The notes: generated by a model not told the origin, from the letters alone. A DNA stretch of 64,000 nt from Gemmatimonas aurantiaca T-27 (GCF_000010305.1 NC_012489.1:3789646-3853645); one strand, 5' to 3'; shown: positions 1 through 9,298, counted from the first letter of the stretch. Program-made: numbers and translations.

Positions 1-1449
1 AGCCAGACGGCCCCGACTCTGCGCTGGGGTGGTGACGCCGAAGGTGGTGCGCCTTTTGTGGAAGCCGATCCCGCCAATGCCAGTATCGTGCACGGTTTCG
101 ACGTGGAGATCGCGTCGGCCATCGCGACCGGACTTGGACGCACACCGCAATTCGTGCAGGTCAGCTGGCCGTCCATCGAACAATCGGTGACGCGCGGTGA
201 TTTTGATGTGGGGATGTCGGGTCTCGAAGACCGCCCCGAGTTGCGCGCCCGGATGGCCGTGAGCCTGCCGTACTTCGAGTTCCGCGAAGTGCTGGCCGTG
301 CGTCCCGCGGACGCCACACGCTTCCGCACGCTGGCCGATCTGGCGAAGCGTCGTGTGGCGACGCTGGGTTCCACGCAGGCGTATACCATGCTGCTCGAGG
401 CGCAGCGTGTGCATGGCGTCATTCCGGTCTCGTACGACGACGATGTGTATCCCTACAAAGATCTGGTGGCCGGTCGTGTGGATGCCGTGCTGCTCGACCA
501 CGTGCTGGCCGATCGGGCCATGCGGCGCACGGCGGGGTTTGTCGTACAGCCTGAACCCGTCGCGATCGGCCACTATGTCGCCGTGTTCGCCCCGGAACGA
601 CACGCACTGCGCGATTCCGCCGATGCGATATTGCGTGCACGCCTCGTCGATGGGTCGCTGGAACGGATCTTCCGCACGTGGGGCGTGTGGGACGAAGCCC
701 AGGCGCGTTACCAGCAGCAACTCATCGCGCAGTTCGCCGAACAACCCACCAACGACACCGCGGCTGGCAGCACGGGCACCGTTGCCTCAGCTCCCCGTTC
801 AGCCGGTACGTCGCCCGCGTCACTGACCGCATACCTGCCGGCACTGCTGCGCGCCGCGGTCATCACACTGGGCATCTCACTCGCCGCGATGGCGCTCGCC
901 ATGGTCGCTGGTGGCGCTATCGCGACCGGACGGGTGTACGGTGGTCCGGTACTGCGTGCGGCACTTTCCATCTATGTCGAAGTGGTGCGCGGCACACCCG
1001 TGTTGCTGCAGCTCTTTGTGCTGTACTACGGCTTGAGCGGAGTGATCCGCTTACCGGCATTGGTGGCCGCGATTCTCGGGCTCGGACTCAACTATGCCGC
1101 CTATGAGTCGGAGATTTACCGGTCGGCCCTCATGGCCATCCCACGCGCGCAGCTCGAGGCCGCCCGCACCCTCGGCCTCACGGAGTGGCAGGTTCTGCGA
1201 CTGGTGCGCGGCCCCCAGGCACTGCGCCTCGCGCTCGCACCGATGACGAACGATTTCGTCGCGCTGCTCAAAGACTCGTCGCTCGTATCGGTGATCACGG
1301 TGGTGGAGCTCACCAAGCAGACCGCCATCTATGCGACCAACAGTGGGAGCTGGGTGGTTCCCGGGTTGATGTGTGGCGTGATCTATCTGTGCATGTCACT
1401 GCCACTGTCGCGATTGGCCCGCCGTCTTGAAGCGCGATGGAGCACCTGA
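1..1449 (+). CDS. Polar amino-acid ABC transporter, fused substrate-binding and permease protein (5' partial)
   Basis: The reading frame is open from the first base, so the start lies outside the window. The first residues (LRWGGDAEGGAPF) already resemble the start of a mature family 3 solute-binding domain, which fills about 235 residues. A low-complexity Ser/Thr/Ala linker follows, then a permease domain with several hydrophobic segments and the EAA loop (EIYRSALMAIPRAQLEAART). This is the HisM/GlnP permease class for polar amino acids, with binding protein and channel in one polypeptide as in the GlnH-GlnP fusions of some bacteria. The ATPase gene follows 2 bp after the stop codon. The exact substrate cannot be read from the sequence; glutamine, glutamate, cystine or arginine are all possible. 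Confidence 0.9.
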   Translation, partial: SQTAPTLRWGGDAEGGAPFVEADPANASIVHGFDVEIASAIATGLGRTPQFVQVSWPSIEQSVTRGDFDVGMSGLEDRPELRARMAVSLPYFEFREVLAVRPADATRFRTLADLAKRRVATLGSTQAYTMLLEAQRVHGVIPVSYDDDVYPYKDLVAGRVDAVLLDHVLADRAMRRTAGFVVQPEPVAIGHYVAVFAPERHALRDSADAILRARLVDGSLERIFRTWGVWDEAQARYQQQLIAQFAEQPTNDTAAGSTGTVASAPRSAGTSPASLTAYLPALLRAAVITLGISLAAMALAMVAGGAIATGRVYGGPVLRAALSIYVEVVRGTPVLLQLFVLYYGLSGVIRLPALVAAILGLGLNYAAYESEIYRSALMAIPRAQLEAARTLGLTEWQVLRLVRGPQALRLALAPMTNDFVALLKDSSLVSVITVVELTKQTAIYATNSGSWVVPGLMCGVIYLCMSLPLSRLARRLEARWST

Positions 1450-1451
1450 GC

Positions 1452-2213
1452 ATGACGGCACCGGCGCTCACGCTCGAGCAAGTCACACTGTCCCGCGACG
1501 GTCGTGCGGTATTGCGCGGCGTCGATCTCGCCGTGCCCACTGGCCAAGTCTGGGCGTTGATGGGGGTATCCGGCGCTGGCAAGTGCACCATCCTGCGTGC
1601 GGCGGTGGCCCTCGAGGCCTTCGACAGCGGCCGTATCACGATGGGCGACGTATCGCTGGTGCCGGGCCGCGTGCCGCCCGAATCGCAACTGCACGCGCTA
1701 CGCCGCCGCGTGGGCATGGTGTTTCAACAGCACGCCCTCTTTGCGCATCTCTCGGCGCTCGACAACGTGACCCTGGCCCCGGTACACACTGGCGCCCTGA
1801 CGCCGGCAACGGCGCGGTCGACGGCGATGCAGTTGCTCGATTCGCTCGGCGTGGCCCATCGTGCCGAAGCCTATCCCGCGCAACTCTCCGGCGGGGAAGC
1901 ACAGCGAGTCGCCATTGCCCGCGCGCTCGCACTCGACCCACCGTTGTTGCTGATGGACGAACCCACCGCCGCTCTCGATCCGGCGCGACGCATGGCCCTC
2001 ACCGAAACGTTGCGCCAGCTCGCACAGAGCGGACGGACATTGCTCATCACCACACATGATCTGGGCTTTGCACGTAACGTGGCCGATCAAGTCGCCGTGT
2101 TGTCTCACGGCATGGTGGTGGAATGCGGCAGCGCACGCCAAGTGCTCGACGCACCTTCGCATGAGGCGACCAAAGAATTGCTGATCTCCGCAACGGACTC
2201 AGCTCCGACTTAG
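1452..2213 (+). CDS. Polar amino-acid ABC transporter ATP-binding protein (GlnQ-like)
   Basis: This 253-residue ABC ATPase energises the fused binding-protein/permease encoded just upstream. It has the signature LSGGEAQRVAIARAL, Walker B LLLMDEPTAALD, and a switch histidine in ITTHD. The start ATG was chosen because GGAG lies nine bases upstream; an in-frame ATG 15 bases earlier overlaps the permease gene. Odd point: the P-loop reads GVSGAGKCT, with Cys45 where the Mg-coordinating serine of the usual GKS/GKT is expected. The rest of the protein looks intact, so this may be a tolerated change or a single-base error (TGC for TCC). Confidence 0.92.
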   Translation: MTAPALTLEQVTLSRDGRAVLRGVDLAVPTGQVWALMGVSGAGKCTILRAAVALEAFDSGRITMGDVSLVPGRVPPESQLHALRRRVGMVFQQHALFAHLSALDNVTLAPVHTGALTPATARSTAMQLLDSLGVAHRAEAYPAQLSGGEAQRVAIARALALDPPLLLMDEPTAALDPARRMALTETLRQLAQSGRTLLITTHDLGFARNVADQVAVLSHGMVVECGSARQVLDAPSHEATKELLISATDSAPT

Positions 2214-2319
2214 CACCTACCACCTACAGCTTAGTACCGTGCCCCCTGACACCTGTGTCCAGCGGTTGGAGGCTGGGTCATAGGACGCGGGTACTAAGTG
2301 ATACGTGGCAGGTGATAAG
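2209..2319. repeat. Long imperfect palindrome (MITE- or REP-like element)
   Basis: Two outer arms of 30 bases, at 2209-2238 and 2290-2319, are inverted copies: 24 of 30 positions match, including a perfect CTTAGTACC/GGTACTAAG block. The inner sequence continues as a weaker inverted repeat, so the whole 111 bp could fold into one long hairpin. The left arm contains the ATPase gene's stop codon. It may act as a transcription terminator between two convergent genes, or be a non-autonomous mobile repeat. No coding sequence lies inside. Confidence 0.7.
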
Positions 2320-2356
2320 TTGGCGCTGGCTTCAGTGTGCTTGCGGACGGAAAAAA

Positions 2357-3790
2357 CTATTGACCACGAGCCCATTGATAGAGACCGGCATAATGCCGCG
2401 CGGCCATCGTCCACGAATGATCTTCCCGCATGCCACGCTCACGCAGCAGCTTCCATCCGTCGACATCGCGATACGAGATCAACGCGCGCCGGATCGCATC
2501 GATGAAATGGCTCGCCTCATACGGATGGAATCGAAACCCATTGCCGTCATACCCTTCCCGCACGGTGTCGGCGAGTCCGCCGGTGGCCCGTACAATGGGC
2601 ACACTGCCGTAGCGCAAGGCAATGAGCTGCCCGAGGCCACACGGTTCGAAACGTGAGGGCATCAGGAAGGCGTCGCTGCCAGCATATATCTGCTGCGCCA
2701 ATGCCGCATCGAATCCGGTCGTGACGGCCACCCGCTGTGGATGATGGTGCGCGAGCCGTTGAAAAGCTTCCTGCAGATAGGGCTGTCCGGATCCCAGCAA
2801 CACGAGTTGTGCGTCGGTCTCCTGCAGCAGCCACGGCATGATCACGTGCAACAGATCAAAACCTTTCTGTTCCACGAGTCGTGACACCACACCGAGCAGC
2901 GGCCGTGCGGCGTCCACGGGTAGCCCGCAGCGGGTCTGCAATGCCGCTTTGCACTCGGCCTTGCCCTCCAGGTGATCCACATCGTACGTCGCCACCAGGT
3001 GGCGGTCGGTCGCCGGATCGTAGCGCCCCGTATCGATGCCGTTCAGAATGCCCGCTACACGATCCTGCCGACGACGCAACAGCCCATCGAGACGCTCGCC
3101 GTATTCGGGCGTCATGATTTCGCGTGCGTACGTAGGGCTCACCGTGGAGACCACGTCGGCGTACAGGATGCCACGCGCCATGAAGTTGAACGAGTGGGCA
3201 ATACCGGCGCCCAGGCCGTTCTCCACCAGCCCACCTTCGCTCAACCCCGCCACCGCCAGCACATCGGGGTGCACCTGCCCCTGATACGCCAAGTTGTGGA
3301 TGGTGAACACCGTGGCGATATGGCCGAACGTGTAGGCGTAGTAGGTCTTGAGATAGTTGATGACCAGCGCGGCATGCCAATCGTGGCAGTGCACCACGTC
3401 GGGTTGCCACCCGTCCACCTCACGCAGGTGTTGCATGGTGGCCAGGACCGCGCGCGCGAACAGGATGAACCGTCGATGGTCATCGGATTCACCGTAGATC
3501 ACGCCACGTTCGAAAGCCGCCGGGACGTCGAGCAGATAAGTGGGCACGTCATCATCCCGCGCCCGCCACACCCGCAATTCTTCGGCGCGCTCACCCAGCG
3601 GCAGGAAGGTGGCCGCGATGGGCCCCTCCATGGGCACACCGTTCTGCCGGATCTCACGGTAGCGCGGTAACACCACGCGCACATCATGGCCGAGCGTCCG
3701 CAGGGCGGCGGGCAACGCCCCGGCCACATCGGCCAGCCCCCCCGCCTTCACATAGGGTGTCGCTTCGGCAGCAACAAAGAGCACGTTCAT
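2357..3790 (-). CDS. glgA: Glycogen synthase (ADP-glucose-type, GT5 family)
   Basis: The 477-residue enzyme transfers glucose from ADP-glucose to the non-reducing end of alpha-1,4-glucan in the cytoplasm. The start was set at [19 protein letters not shown], which carries the N-terminal KxGGL nucleotide-sugar motif. Also visible are HCHDWH, the GILNGID segment, and the C-terminal [12 protein letters not shown] motif of the GT-B donor site. Length matches the E. coli enzyme (477). It is divergent from glgC, the gene for the enzyme making its substrate, with 112 bp between the start codons. An open frame runs upstream of this ATG but crosses the glgC gene and shows no family similarity. Confidence 0.96.
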   Translation of the reverse strand: MNVLFVAAEATPYVKAGGLADVAGALPAALRTLGHDVRVVLPRYREIRQNGVPMEGPIAATFLPLGERAEELRVWRARDDDVPTYLLDVPAAFERGVIYGESDDHRRFILFARAVLATMQHLREVDGWQPDVVHCHDWHAALVINYLKTYYAYTFGHIATVFTIHNLAYQGQVHPDVLAVAGLSEGGLVENGLGAGIAHSFNFMARGILYADVVSTVSPTYAREIMTPEYGERLDGLLRRRQDRVAGILNGIDTGRYDPATDRHLVATYDVDHLEGKAECKAALQTRCGLPVDAARPLLGVVSRLVEQKGFDLLHVIMPWLLQETDAQLVLLGSGQPYLQEAFQRLAHHHPQRVAVTTGFDAALAQQIYAGSDAFLMPSRFEPCGLGQLIALRYGSVPIVRATGGLADTVREGYDGNGFRFHPYEASHFIDAIRRALISYRDVDGWKLLRERGMREDHSWTMAARHYAGLYQWARGQ

Positions 3791-3902
3791 GCCCCGTACC
3801 TTACGCCCTGCGCGCACGCGACGCAAAATGCGGGCAGGGGGATGGCGCCATCGCCCCCGGAAGGCCCGCCTGGTTTCACTCCGTTTCCCCGATCGCCCTC
3901 GT

Positions 3903-5159
3903 ATGACCCCGTCCAATCGCGGCACGCTTGCCCGCACGGCCATGGCATATGTGCTCGCCGGCGGCCGCGGATCGCGCCTGTACGAACTCACCGACCCGCG
4001 CGCCAAGCCGGCGGTGTACTTCGGCGGCAAGACCCGCATCATCGACTTCGCGCTCTCCAACGCGATCAATTCCGGCATCCGACGCATCGGCGTGGCCACG
4101 CAGTACAAGGCCCACAGCCTGATCCGGCACCTGCAACGGGGCTGGAACTTCATGCGCCCCGAGCGGAACGAAAGCTTCGATATCCTGCCCGCCAGCCAGC
4201 GCGTGAGCGAGACCCAGTGGTACGACGGCACCGCCGATGCCGTCTACCAGAACGGGGACATCATCGCGGACTACGCGCCCGAGTACATGGTCATCCTCGC
4301 CGGTGACCACGTCTACAAGATGGATTACGAGCTGATGCTGCAGCAGCACGTGAACCAGAATGCCGATGTCACGGTGGGGGTGCTGGAGGTGCCGCAGCGG
4401 GAAGCGTCCGGGTTCGGCGTGATGCACGTCGATGCCAACGACCGCATCATCACGTTTCTCGAGAAGCCCGATGACCCGCCGGGGATTCCCGGCGCACCGC
4501 ACCTGTCGCTCGCCAGCATGGGCATCTACGTGTTCCGCACCACGTACCTGTTCGAGCTGCTCCGCGCCGATGCGGCGGACCCACATTCCAGTCACGACTT
4601 CGGCAAGGACATCATTCCCACCGTGGTACGCCACGGCAAAGCCATTGCGCACCGGTTCAGTACGTCCTGTGTGCGCTCCCAGGACGAGTCCCTGGCGTAC
4701 TGGAGAGACGTCGGTACCATCGACGCCTATTGGGAAGCCAATATCGATTTGACCACCGTTACGCCTCAGCTCGATCTGTTCGACAAGGACTGGCCGATCT
4801 GGACGTATTCGGAACTCACCGCGCCAGCCAAGTTCGTGCACAATGAAGAGGGCCGGCGTGGACATGCCCTGAATTCGCTGGTCTCCGGCGGCTGCATCGT
4901 ATCCGGGTCCTACCTACACAAGTCGTTGCTGTTCACCGGCGTACGCGTGCACTCCTACTCGCACCTGGAAGGCGCGGTGGTCCAGCCATACGTGGATATC
5001 GGCCGGGCGGCACGGCTGCGTAACGTCGTGGTGGATCGCGGGGTACGAATACCTGCCGGATTGGTGGTCGGGGAAGATCCAGTCCTCGACGCCAGGCGAT
5101 TCCGCCGCTCCGCGCGTGGCACTGTGCTGATCACCCAGCCGATGATTGATCGGCTCTGA
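3903..5159 (+). CDS. glgC: Glucose-1-phosphate adenylyltransferase
   Basis: This 418-residue enzyme makes ADP-glucose and pyrophosphate from glucose-1-phosphate and ATP, the committed step of bacterial glycogen synthesis. The N-terminal pyrophosphorylase signature [20 protein letters not shown] is followed by the sugar-binding segment [12 protein letters not shown] and [12 protein letters not shown]. The C-terminal third has the left-handed beta-helix pattern of the regulatory domain. The start is the ATG just before [20 protein letters not shown]; the frame is open further upstream but shows no family similarity there. It diverges from glgA. A small lipoprotein gene follows 11 bp after the stop. 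Confidence 0.96.
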   Translation: MTPSNRGTLARTAMAYVLAGGRGSRLYELTDPRAKPAVYFGGKTRIIDFALSNAINSGIRRIGVATQYKAHSLIRHLQRGWNFMRPERNESFDILPASQRVSETQWYDGTADAVYQNGDIIADYAPEYMVILAGDHVYKMDYELMLQQHVNQNADVTVGVLEVPQREASGFGVMHVDANDRIITFLEKPDDPPGIPGAPHLSLASMGIYVFRTTYLFELLRADAADPHSSHDFGKDIIPTVVRHGKAIAHRFSTSCVRSQDESLAYWRDVGTIDAYWEANIDLTTVTPQLDLFDKDWPIWTYSELTAPAKFVHNEEGRRGHALNSLVSGGCIVSGSYLHKSLLFTGVRVHSYSHLEGAVVQPYVDIGRAARLRNVVVDRGVRIPAGLVVGEDPVLDARRFRRSARGTVLITQPMIDRL

Positions 5160-5170
5160 GGACCCCAATC

Positions 5171-5605
5171 ATGTCTGCCAGTTGGTTCACCCGCCGAACA
5201 CTCCTGACCCTGGCCGTGGGGGCAGGAGTGTTTGGATTCTCCGGCTGCCGCAAGAATGCTCCGGCACCCGTGTCGGGCGATATGACCGCGATCGTGGTCG
5301 TGACCAATCGCGGGTTCTACGATGTGAATGTGTACGCGATCCGATCGGCGGGCGTGGTCGGCCGACGCCTGGGTACCATCTCCGGGGGCAGTGGCGCCAC
5401 GCTGCGCATTCGCGAATCGGACCAGCAGCCGGGCGGTGGTGTCACGCTGCAACTGCGGGCCATCGGTGCGCGTTCGACCTGGACCAGCCCGACACTCAAT
5501 CTCGGGTTTGGTGTGGTGGGCCGTCTGGATATCGCGTCGAGCAGTGGCGGCGATCTCAGTCGGACCATGTTCTACTCACTCTCGCAGCAACCAGGTACAC
5601 TCTGA
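5171..5605 (+). CDS. Small predicted lipoprotein of unknown function
   Basis: The 144-residue protein has an N-terminal twin-Arg/hydrophobic signal (FTRRTLLTLAVGAGVFGFSGC) ending in a lipobox-like FSGC, so Cys26 is the probable lipidated residue. The mature part (about 115 residues) is rich in beta-forming residues and has no motif I recognise. It lies 11 bp after glgC and may be co-transcribed, but nothing ties it to glycogen metabolism. Similar small secreted beta proteins are common in this kind of genome; function unknown. Confidence 0.75.
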   Translation: MSASWFTRRTLLTLAVGAGVFGFSGCRKNAPAPVSGDMTAIVVVTNRGFYDVNVYAIRSAGVVGRRLGTISGGSGATLRIRESDQQPGGGVTLQLRAIGARSTWTSPTLNLGFGVVGRLDIASSSGGDLSRTMFYSLSQQPGTL

Positions 5606-5612
5606 CGTCGTG

Positions 5613-5628
5613 CGGCGTGCGAACGCCG
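5613..5628 (+). terminator. Short GC hairpin after the lipoprotein gene
   Basis: CGGCGT and ACGCCG form a 6-bp stem with a GCGA loop just after the lipoprotein stop codon. There is no T-tract, so intrinsic termination is uncertain. Confidence 0.3.
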
Positions 5629-5745
5629 GCACATCCGTCAGTCAATTCCGGATGGACAGCCCGACGAACTCGACGAAGAGTTCGGGGATCGCGCCGATGA
5701 CACCCGGCGCGACGAAGTCGGCCCTCGATAGGCCTGTCGGACCGC

Positions 5746-6747
5746 ATGAGCCTCTACGCACGCATCTTCGAGTTCATTCCCGACGCCGTGCTGGTGGTCG
5801 GTGCCGATGGTCGTATCCGAGAGGCCAATCCTCAGGCGGCCACCATGTTCGGCTTCAAGGCAAGCGAACTGCAGAGCCGACTGGTCGACGAGCTGATTCC
5901 TCGCCGTTTCGGGCACGGGCACGCCGCGCACCGGCAAGCTTATCTCTCAGGGCCACGCATGCGGCCCATGGGCGCCGGGCTGGAATTGCACGCGGTACGC
6001 GCAGACGGCCGCGAGTTTCCCGTGGACGTGCTCCTCAGTCCGATGGACGACGACAATGGTCTGGTCGTGCTCTGCGTCATCCGCGACGTGACCGAACGAC
6101 GCAAGGCCGACCAACGCCTGCGCGATTCACTGCGCGAAAAAGAGATCCTGCTGCGCGAGATTCATCACCGGGTGAAGAACAACCTCGCGGTGATTTCCAG
6201 TCTGCTGTACATGCAGTCCACCCGCATCACCGACCTCGAAACGACCACGGTCCTCGAAGAAAGCCAGCGCCGGGTGCGGTCGATGGCATTGGTGCATGAA
6301 ACACTGTATCGGTCGGGCAATCTGTCGTCGGTCGAGTTTGCCGACTACGCCGCTTCACTGTGCGAAGAAGTGCGCCACAGTCAGCGTATTCCCGGACAGT
6401 CCATCGAATTCGACCTCTCGCTCGAGCCCATCACGATGTCGGTGGATCTGGCCGTGCCGTGTGGCCTGATCCTCAACGAGCTGGTCACCAACGCCATGAA
6501 ACACGCCTTCCCCGCCGGGCGCCCGGGGCACATTCGATTGACACTCTCGAATCAGGATCCCCAGTGGAGCGAGATGGTGGTGGAGGACGATGGCGTGGGC
6601 ACGAACAAAGGGTTGCAGGACCGCCTGTCACTCGGCCTGACATTGGTGGAGGCACTCGCACGCCAGATCGATGGCCAATTTGAATTGACGCAGGGTGAAC
6701 CGGGCACGGTCGCGCGCCTCAGGATCCCCACGCCTCACGCCGCGTGA
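5746..6747 (+). CDS. PAS-containing sensor histidine kinase (HisKA_2 type)
   Basis: The 333-residue kinase has no membrane segment, so it is likely cytoplasmic. An N-terminal PAS domain (about residues 1-118, FIPDAVLVVGADGRIREANP) is followed by a HisKA_2 dimerisation domain with the phospho-accepting histidine in LLREIHHRVKNNLAVIS (His140/141). A HATPase_c domain follows, with the N-box LNELVTNAMKHA and G-box residues VEDDGVG and LGLTLVEAL. This HisKA_2 subclass usually phosphorylates a nearby stand-alone regulator. The regulator gene starts 13 bp downstream and is the likely partner. The PAS ligand or signal cannot be predicted. Confidence 0.93.
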   Translation: MSLYARIFEFIPDAVLVVGADGRIREANPQAATMFGFKASELQSRLVDELIPRRFGHGHAAHRQAYLSGPRMRPMGAGLELHAVRADGREFPVDVLLSPMDDDNGLVVLCVIRDVTERRKADQRLRDSLREKEILLREIHHRVKNNLAVISSLLYMQSTRITDLETTTVLEESQRRVRSMALVHETLYRSGNLSSVEFADYAASLCEEVRHSQRIPGQSIEFDLSLEPITMSVDLAVPCGLILNELVTNAMKHAFPAGRPGHIRLTLSNQDPQWSEMVVEDDGVGTNKGLQDRLSLGLTLVEALARQIDGQFELTQGEPGTVARLRIPTPHAA

Positions 6748-6760
6748 CACAGACATAATC

Positions 6761-8032
6761 ATGCCTGTCCCGATCCCTGTTTCACCTGCACAACACCGCG
6801 TCCTGGTGGTTGAAGACGAAGCGCTGATCGCCGCCGAGCTGGTGGATCGGTTGCGGCGGCGCGGTTACGACGTGGTGGGCCCCGAAGACAGCGCGGCCGC
6901 GGCCATCGAGGCCGTCGCGACGTTGCGCCCCACGGTGGTACTGATGGACATCCGGCTCAAGGGCGAACGGGATGGCATCGACGCCGCCAACGAGATTCAC
7001 CGACGCTTCAATGTGCCGGTGGTGTTTCTCACCGCCAACGCCGACAGCGCCACCTATGAGCGTGCGCACACCACCGCGCAGTACGGGTATGTCCTGAAGC
7101 CGTTCCACGAGCGCGATCTGTTTCTGGCGCTCGACCTGGCACTGCATCGACATCGCATCGAGCGGGATCTTCGCGCGAGCTCGCTCACCTTTGCCCCGAT
7201 CAGTGATGGTGTCGCCGATGCGGTGGTGGTGGCCGACCGCGACGAGATGGTGCGCTACCTGAACCCGTCGGCCGAACGCCTGCTGGGCTGGACACTGTAC
7301 GACGCGGTGGAGCAGGGGCTGGTGCTGTCACAACTGCTCAAGCTGGAATCGTCGGTCCCGGGTCGTACGGTGCCGCTCACCGAGGGTCTCCGCGGCGACT
7401 GGCATGATGACGACGCCTGGGTCATCAACCGGCAGGAAGAGCGTATTCCCGTCGCGTGGCGCTGCCGTGCCATGGTCTCACCACACGGTGAACCCGCAGG
7501 CCACGTGCACACGTTGACCGACCTGCGTGCCCAGCGCCGCCTCGAGAAGATGCGACGTGCGGCAGATGGATTGTTGCGCGTGGCCTTCGAAGCCTCACCG
7601 GCCGCCATCGCATTGCTGGATGGCGACGGCAATATCGTGCGCCACAATCCCGGCTTCCTGACGATGATCGGTCTGTCGGCGGATGCGTCGCAGATTGAAG
7701 GCGCGGCGGACACCCATGTGTGGCCCAGTGATCGCGCGGCGTTCACGGAATGGCTGAAATCGGCGCCCGCTCCCGGTACGCGGGCGGCCCCCGTCGAGAT
7801 GCATCTGCGACACATGGCCGGACGTTCGGTGCAGGTGCTGGCAACCGTGGTGAAGGTGCCGGACACACTCGATGGACAACCGATCATCCTGTGGCAGTCG
7901 CAGCGGATCGAGCAACAGAAAGAACTGATCAACGAAGCCATGCATCGTTCGGCGGCCAACACCAAGGGTGTGAAAGCGCTCCTGCCGTTCCGCCATATCC
8001 TGCTGGTGGAAGACGAGCCCAGTCTGCGGTAG
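6761..8032 (+). CDS. Response regulator REC-PAS-PAS, truncated by an in-frame TAG inside a second REC domain
   Basis: The N-terminal receiver domain (VLVVEDE, phospho-acceptor Asp63 in VVLMDIRLKGERDG, Lys in YVLKPFHERD) is complete. Two PAS-like domains follow (GVADAVVVADRDEMVRYLNP and ASPAAIALLDGDGNIVRHNP). The frame then enters a second receiver (HILLVEDEPSLR) and stops at TAG 8030-8032. The codons after the stop continue the same receiver domain in the same frame without any shift. The intact protein would be REC-PAS-PAS-REC of about 537 residues. The ATG was chosen just before PVPIPVSPAQHRVLVVEDE, 13 bp after the kinase gene. Either this gene is recently inactivated, the stop is read through, or one base is wrong (CAG, AAG or GAG read as TAG). 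Confidence 0.85.
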   Translation: MPVPIPVSPAQHRVLVVEDEALIAAELVDRLRRRGYDVVGPEDSAAAAIEAVATLRPTVVLMDIRLKGERDGIDAANEIHRRFNVPVVFLTANADSATYERAHTTAQYGYVLKPFHERDLFLALDLALHRHRIERDLRASSLTFAPISDGVADAVVVADRDEMVRYLNPSAERLLGWTLYDAVEQGLVLSQLLKLESSVPGRTVPLTEGLRGDWHDDDAWVINRQEERIPVAWRCRAMVSPHGEPAGHVHTLTDLRAQRRLEKMRRAADGLLRVAFEASPAAIALLDGDGNIVRHNPGFLTMIGLSADASQIEGAADTHVWPSDRAAFTEWLKSAPAPGTRAAPVEMHLRHMAGRSVQVLATVVKVPDTLDGQPIILWQSQRIEQQKELINEAMHRSAANTKGVKALLPFRHILLVEDEPSLR

Positions 8033-8044
8033 ATCCTGCAACGC

Positions 8045-8374
8045 ATGCTCATGCGCTTTGGGCTCAAAGTGACGGCCGCCCCGGATGGCGATCAGGCGCT
8101 GGAAGCTCTGCGGGCCACTGCGGAGATCGACGTCGTGCTCACCGATGTGATCATGCCCGGCATGTCCGGTGGCGAGCTGGCGCTACATATCGAACGGGAC
8201 TATCCCGTGCTGCCGCTCATGTTCATGACGGGCTTTCACGACGACAGCTTCGTACGGGAACGTGTCAACTCGTCGCGGCGGCCATTGCTGTACAAACCGT
8301 TCTCTGGTGAAGAACTGGAACGGGCGCTGCGCGCACTGGCGCTTTCGGTTGGCGGGCCAACGCCACCGGCATGA
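8045..8374 (+). pseudogene. C-terminal receiver-domain fragment detached by the upstream in-frame stop
   Basis: This open stretch is in the same frame as the preceding regulator and begins 12 bases after its stop. It holds the rest of a receiver domain: phospho-Asp in VVLTDVIMPGMSG, the Thr region MFMTGFHDD and the conserved Lys in LLYKPFSGEEL. It lacks the first beta strand and acidic pair, which sit before the stop (LLVEDE). On its own from ATG 8045 it would be an incomplete CheY fold, so I read it as part of one broken gene and not as an independent regulator. Confidence 0.75.
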
Positions 8375-8383
8375 TGATGGGGG

Positions 8384-9298
8384 TCAGCGCGTCGGTCCCT
8401 GACGCGGCGCCCAGTGTGCCACGATCGCGGCGCCAATACGACCGATCACCGTATTGCCCTCGGCGTCCATCCAGTACCGCGTGTCCACGTTCTCCTTGGT
8501 GAGCACACACGCCACGACCCGGGCTGGCAAGTAGAGTACCCCACAATCGGTGCGCGCGTTGTCCACATCACCAGTCTTGTGGGCTGCACGCACGCCATAG
8601 GCGTACCGAAGCAGTTTTGCATCGTCGACATTGCGCGCGAGAATGGCCAACATGGTGGAATCCGCCGACGGACTCACGGCCTTGCCCTGGGCGAGCAGGG
8701 TGAAAAGGCGAGCCATCTCATTGGGAGTAGTGACTCCCAGCCCGTATTTGACGGAACTGTCGGGTGCGACGGTACCAATGCGGGTCATCGAGCCGGAATG
8801 CACCTTGGTGTGAGGAAGCCCGAGCGCTTCCATCTTCTGCCAGACACGCCGGATCTTGATGCGGTCGAGTACCAGATTGGTGGCGGTGTTGTCGCTCAGC
8901 GTCGTCATCAACCACGCGACATCCCACAGCCGCAGGGTGAGCGGCGTGCGCAGGAACTGCAGTTGTCCGGCTCCTCCGACCTTGTCGATCTCGGTGAGCA
9001 CGATCGGATCATCGAGTGTGAGCTGCTTCTGTTCGGCCAGATCGAACAGCGCCACGAGCACCGGCACCTTGATGAGCGAAGCCGTGGTGAACGTTTCATC
9101 ACCGCGTCGCTCGAGATGTTCACCGGTCTCGAGATTGGTGATGCTGTAGCCCACCACGCCGCGGTGTGCATCAGCGAGGCTGTCGATGACGCGACGCAGT
9201 GACGTCGGCCCGGGTCGCACGGCTTGCGCGGACGCCGGTGAGGCACTCACCAGCAACGCGCCGATGAGGATGGCAGCAAGAGCGGGGAGGAGTCGCAT
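8384..9298 (-). CDS. Class A beta-lactamase-like serine hydrolase, secreted
   Basis: The 304-residue protein has a signal peptide (MRLLPALAAILIGALLVSASPASA). It carries the active-site motifs of the penicillin-recognising family: SLIK (Ser74, Lys77), SDN (135-137) and KTG (241-243). The length and motif spacing fit class A enzymes. However, the omega-loop segment, where class A has ExxxN about 36 residues after SDN, reads SGSMTRIGTVAPDSS and has no glutamate. Deacylation by the usual Glu166 mechanism is therefore doubtful. It could be a beta-lactamase using another general base, a penicillin-binding protein-like hydrolase or a carboxypeptidase. It is convergent with the split regulator gene. 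Confidence 0.85.
   Translation of the reverse strand: MRLLPALAAILIGALLVSASPASAQAVRPGPTSLRRVIDSLADAHRGVVGYSITNLETGEHLERRGDETFTTASLIKVPVLVALFDLAEQKQLTLDDPIVLTEIDKVGGAGQLQFLRTPLTLRLWDVAWLMTTLSDNTATNLVLDRIKIRRVWQKMEALGLPHTKVHSGSMTRIGTVAPDSSVKYGLGVTTPNEMARLFTLLAQGKAVSPSADSTMLAILARNVDDAKLLRYAYGVRAAHKTGDVDNARTDCGVLYLPARVVACVLTKENVDTRYWMDAEGNTVIGRIGAAIVAHWAPRQGPTR

Noticed and set aside
2217-2656. Short open frames around the palindrome and the 3' end of glgA
   Set aside because: No domains or ribosome sites, and they overlap the palindrome or the well-supported glgA gene.
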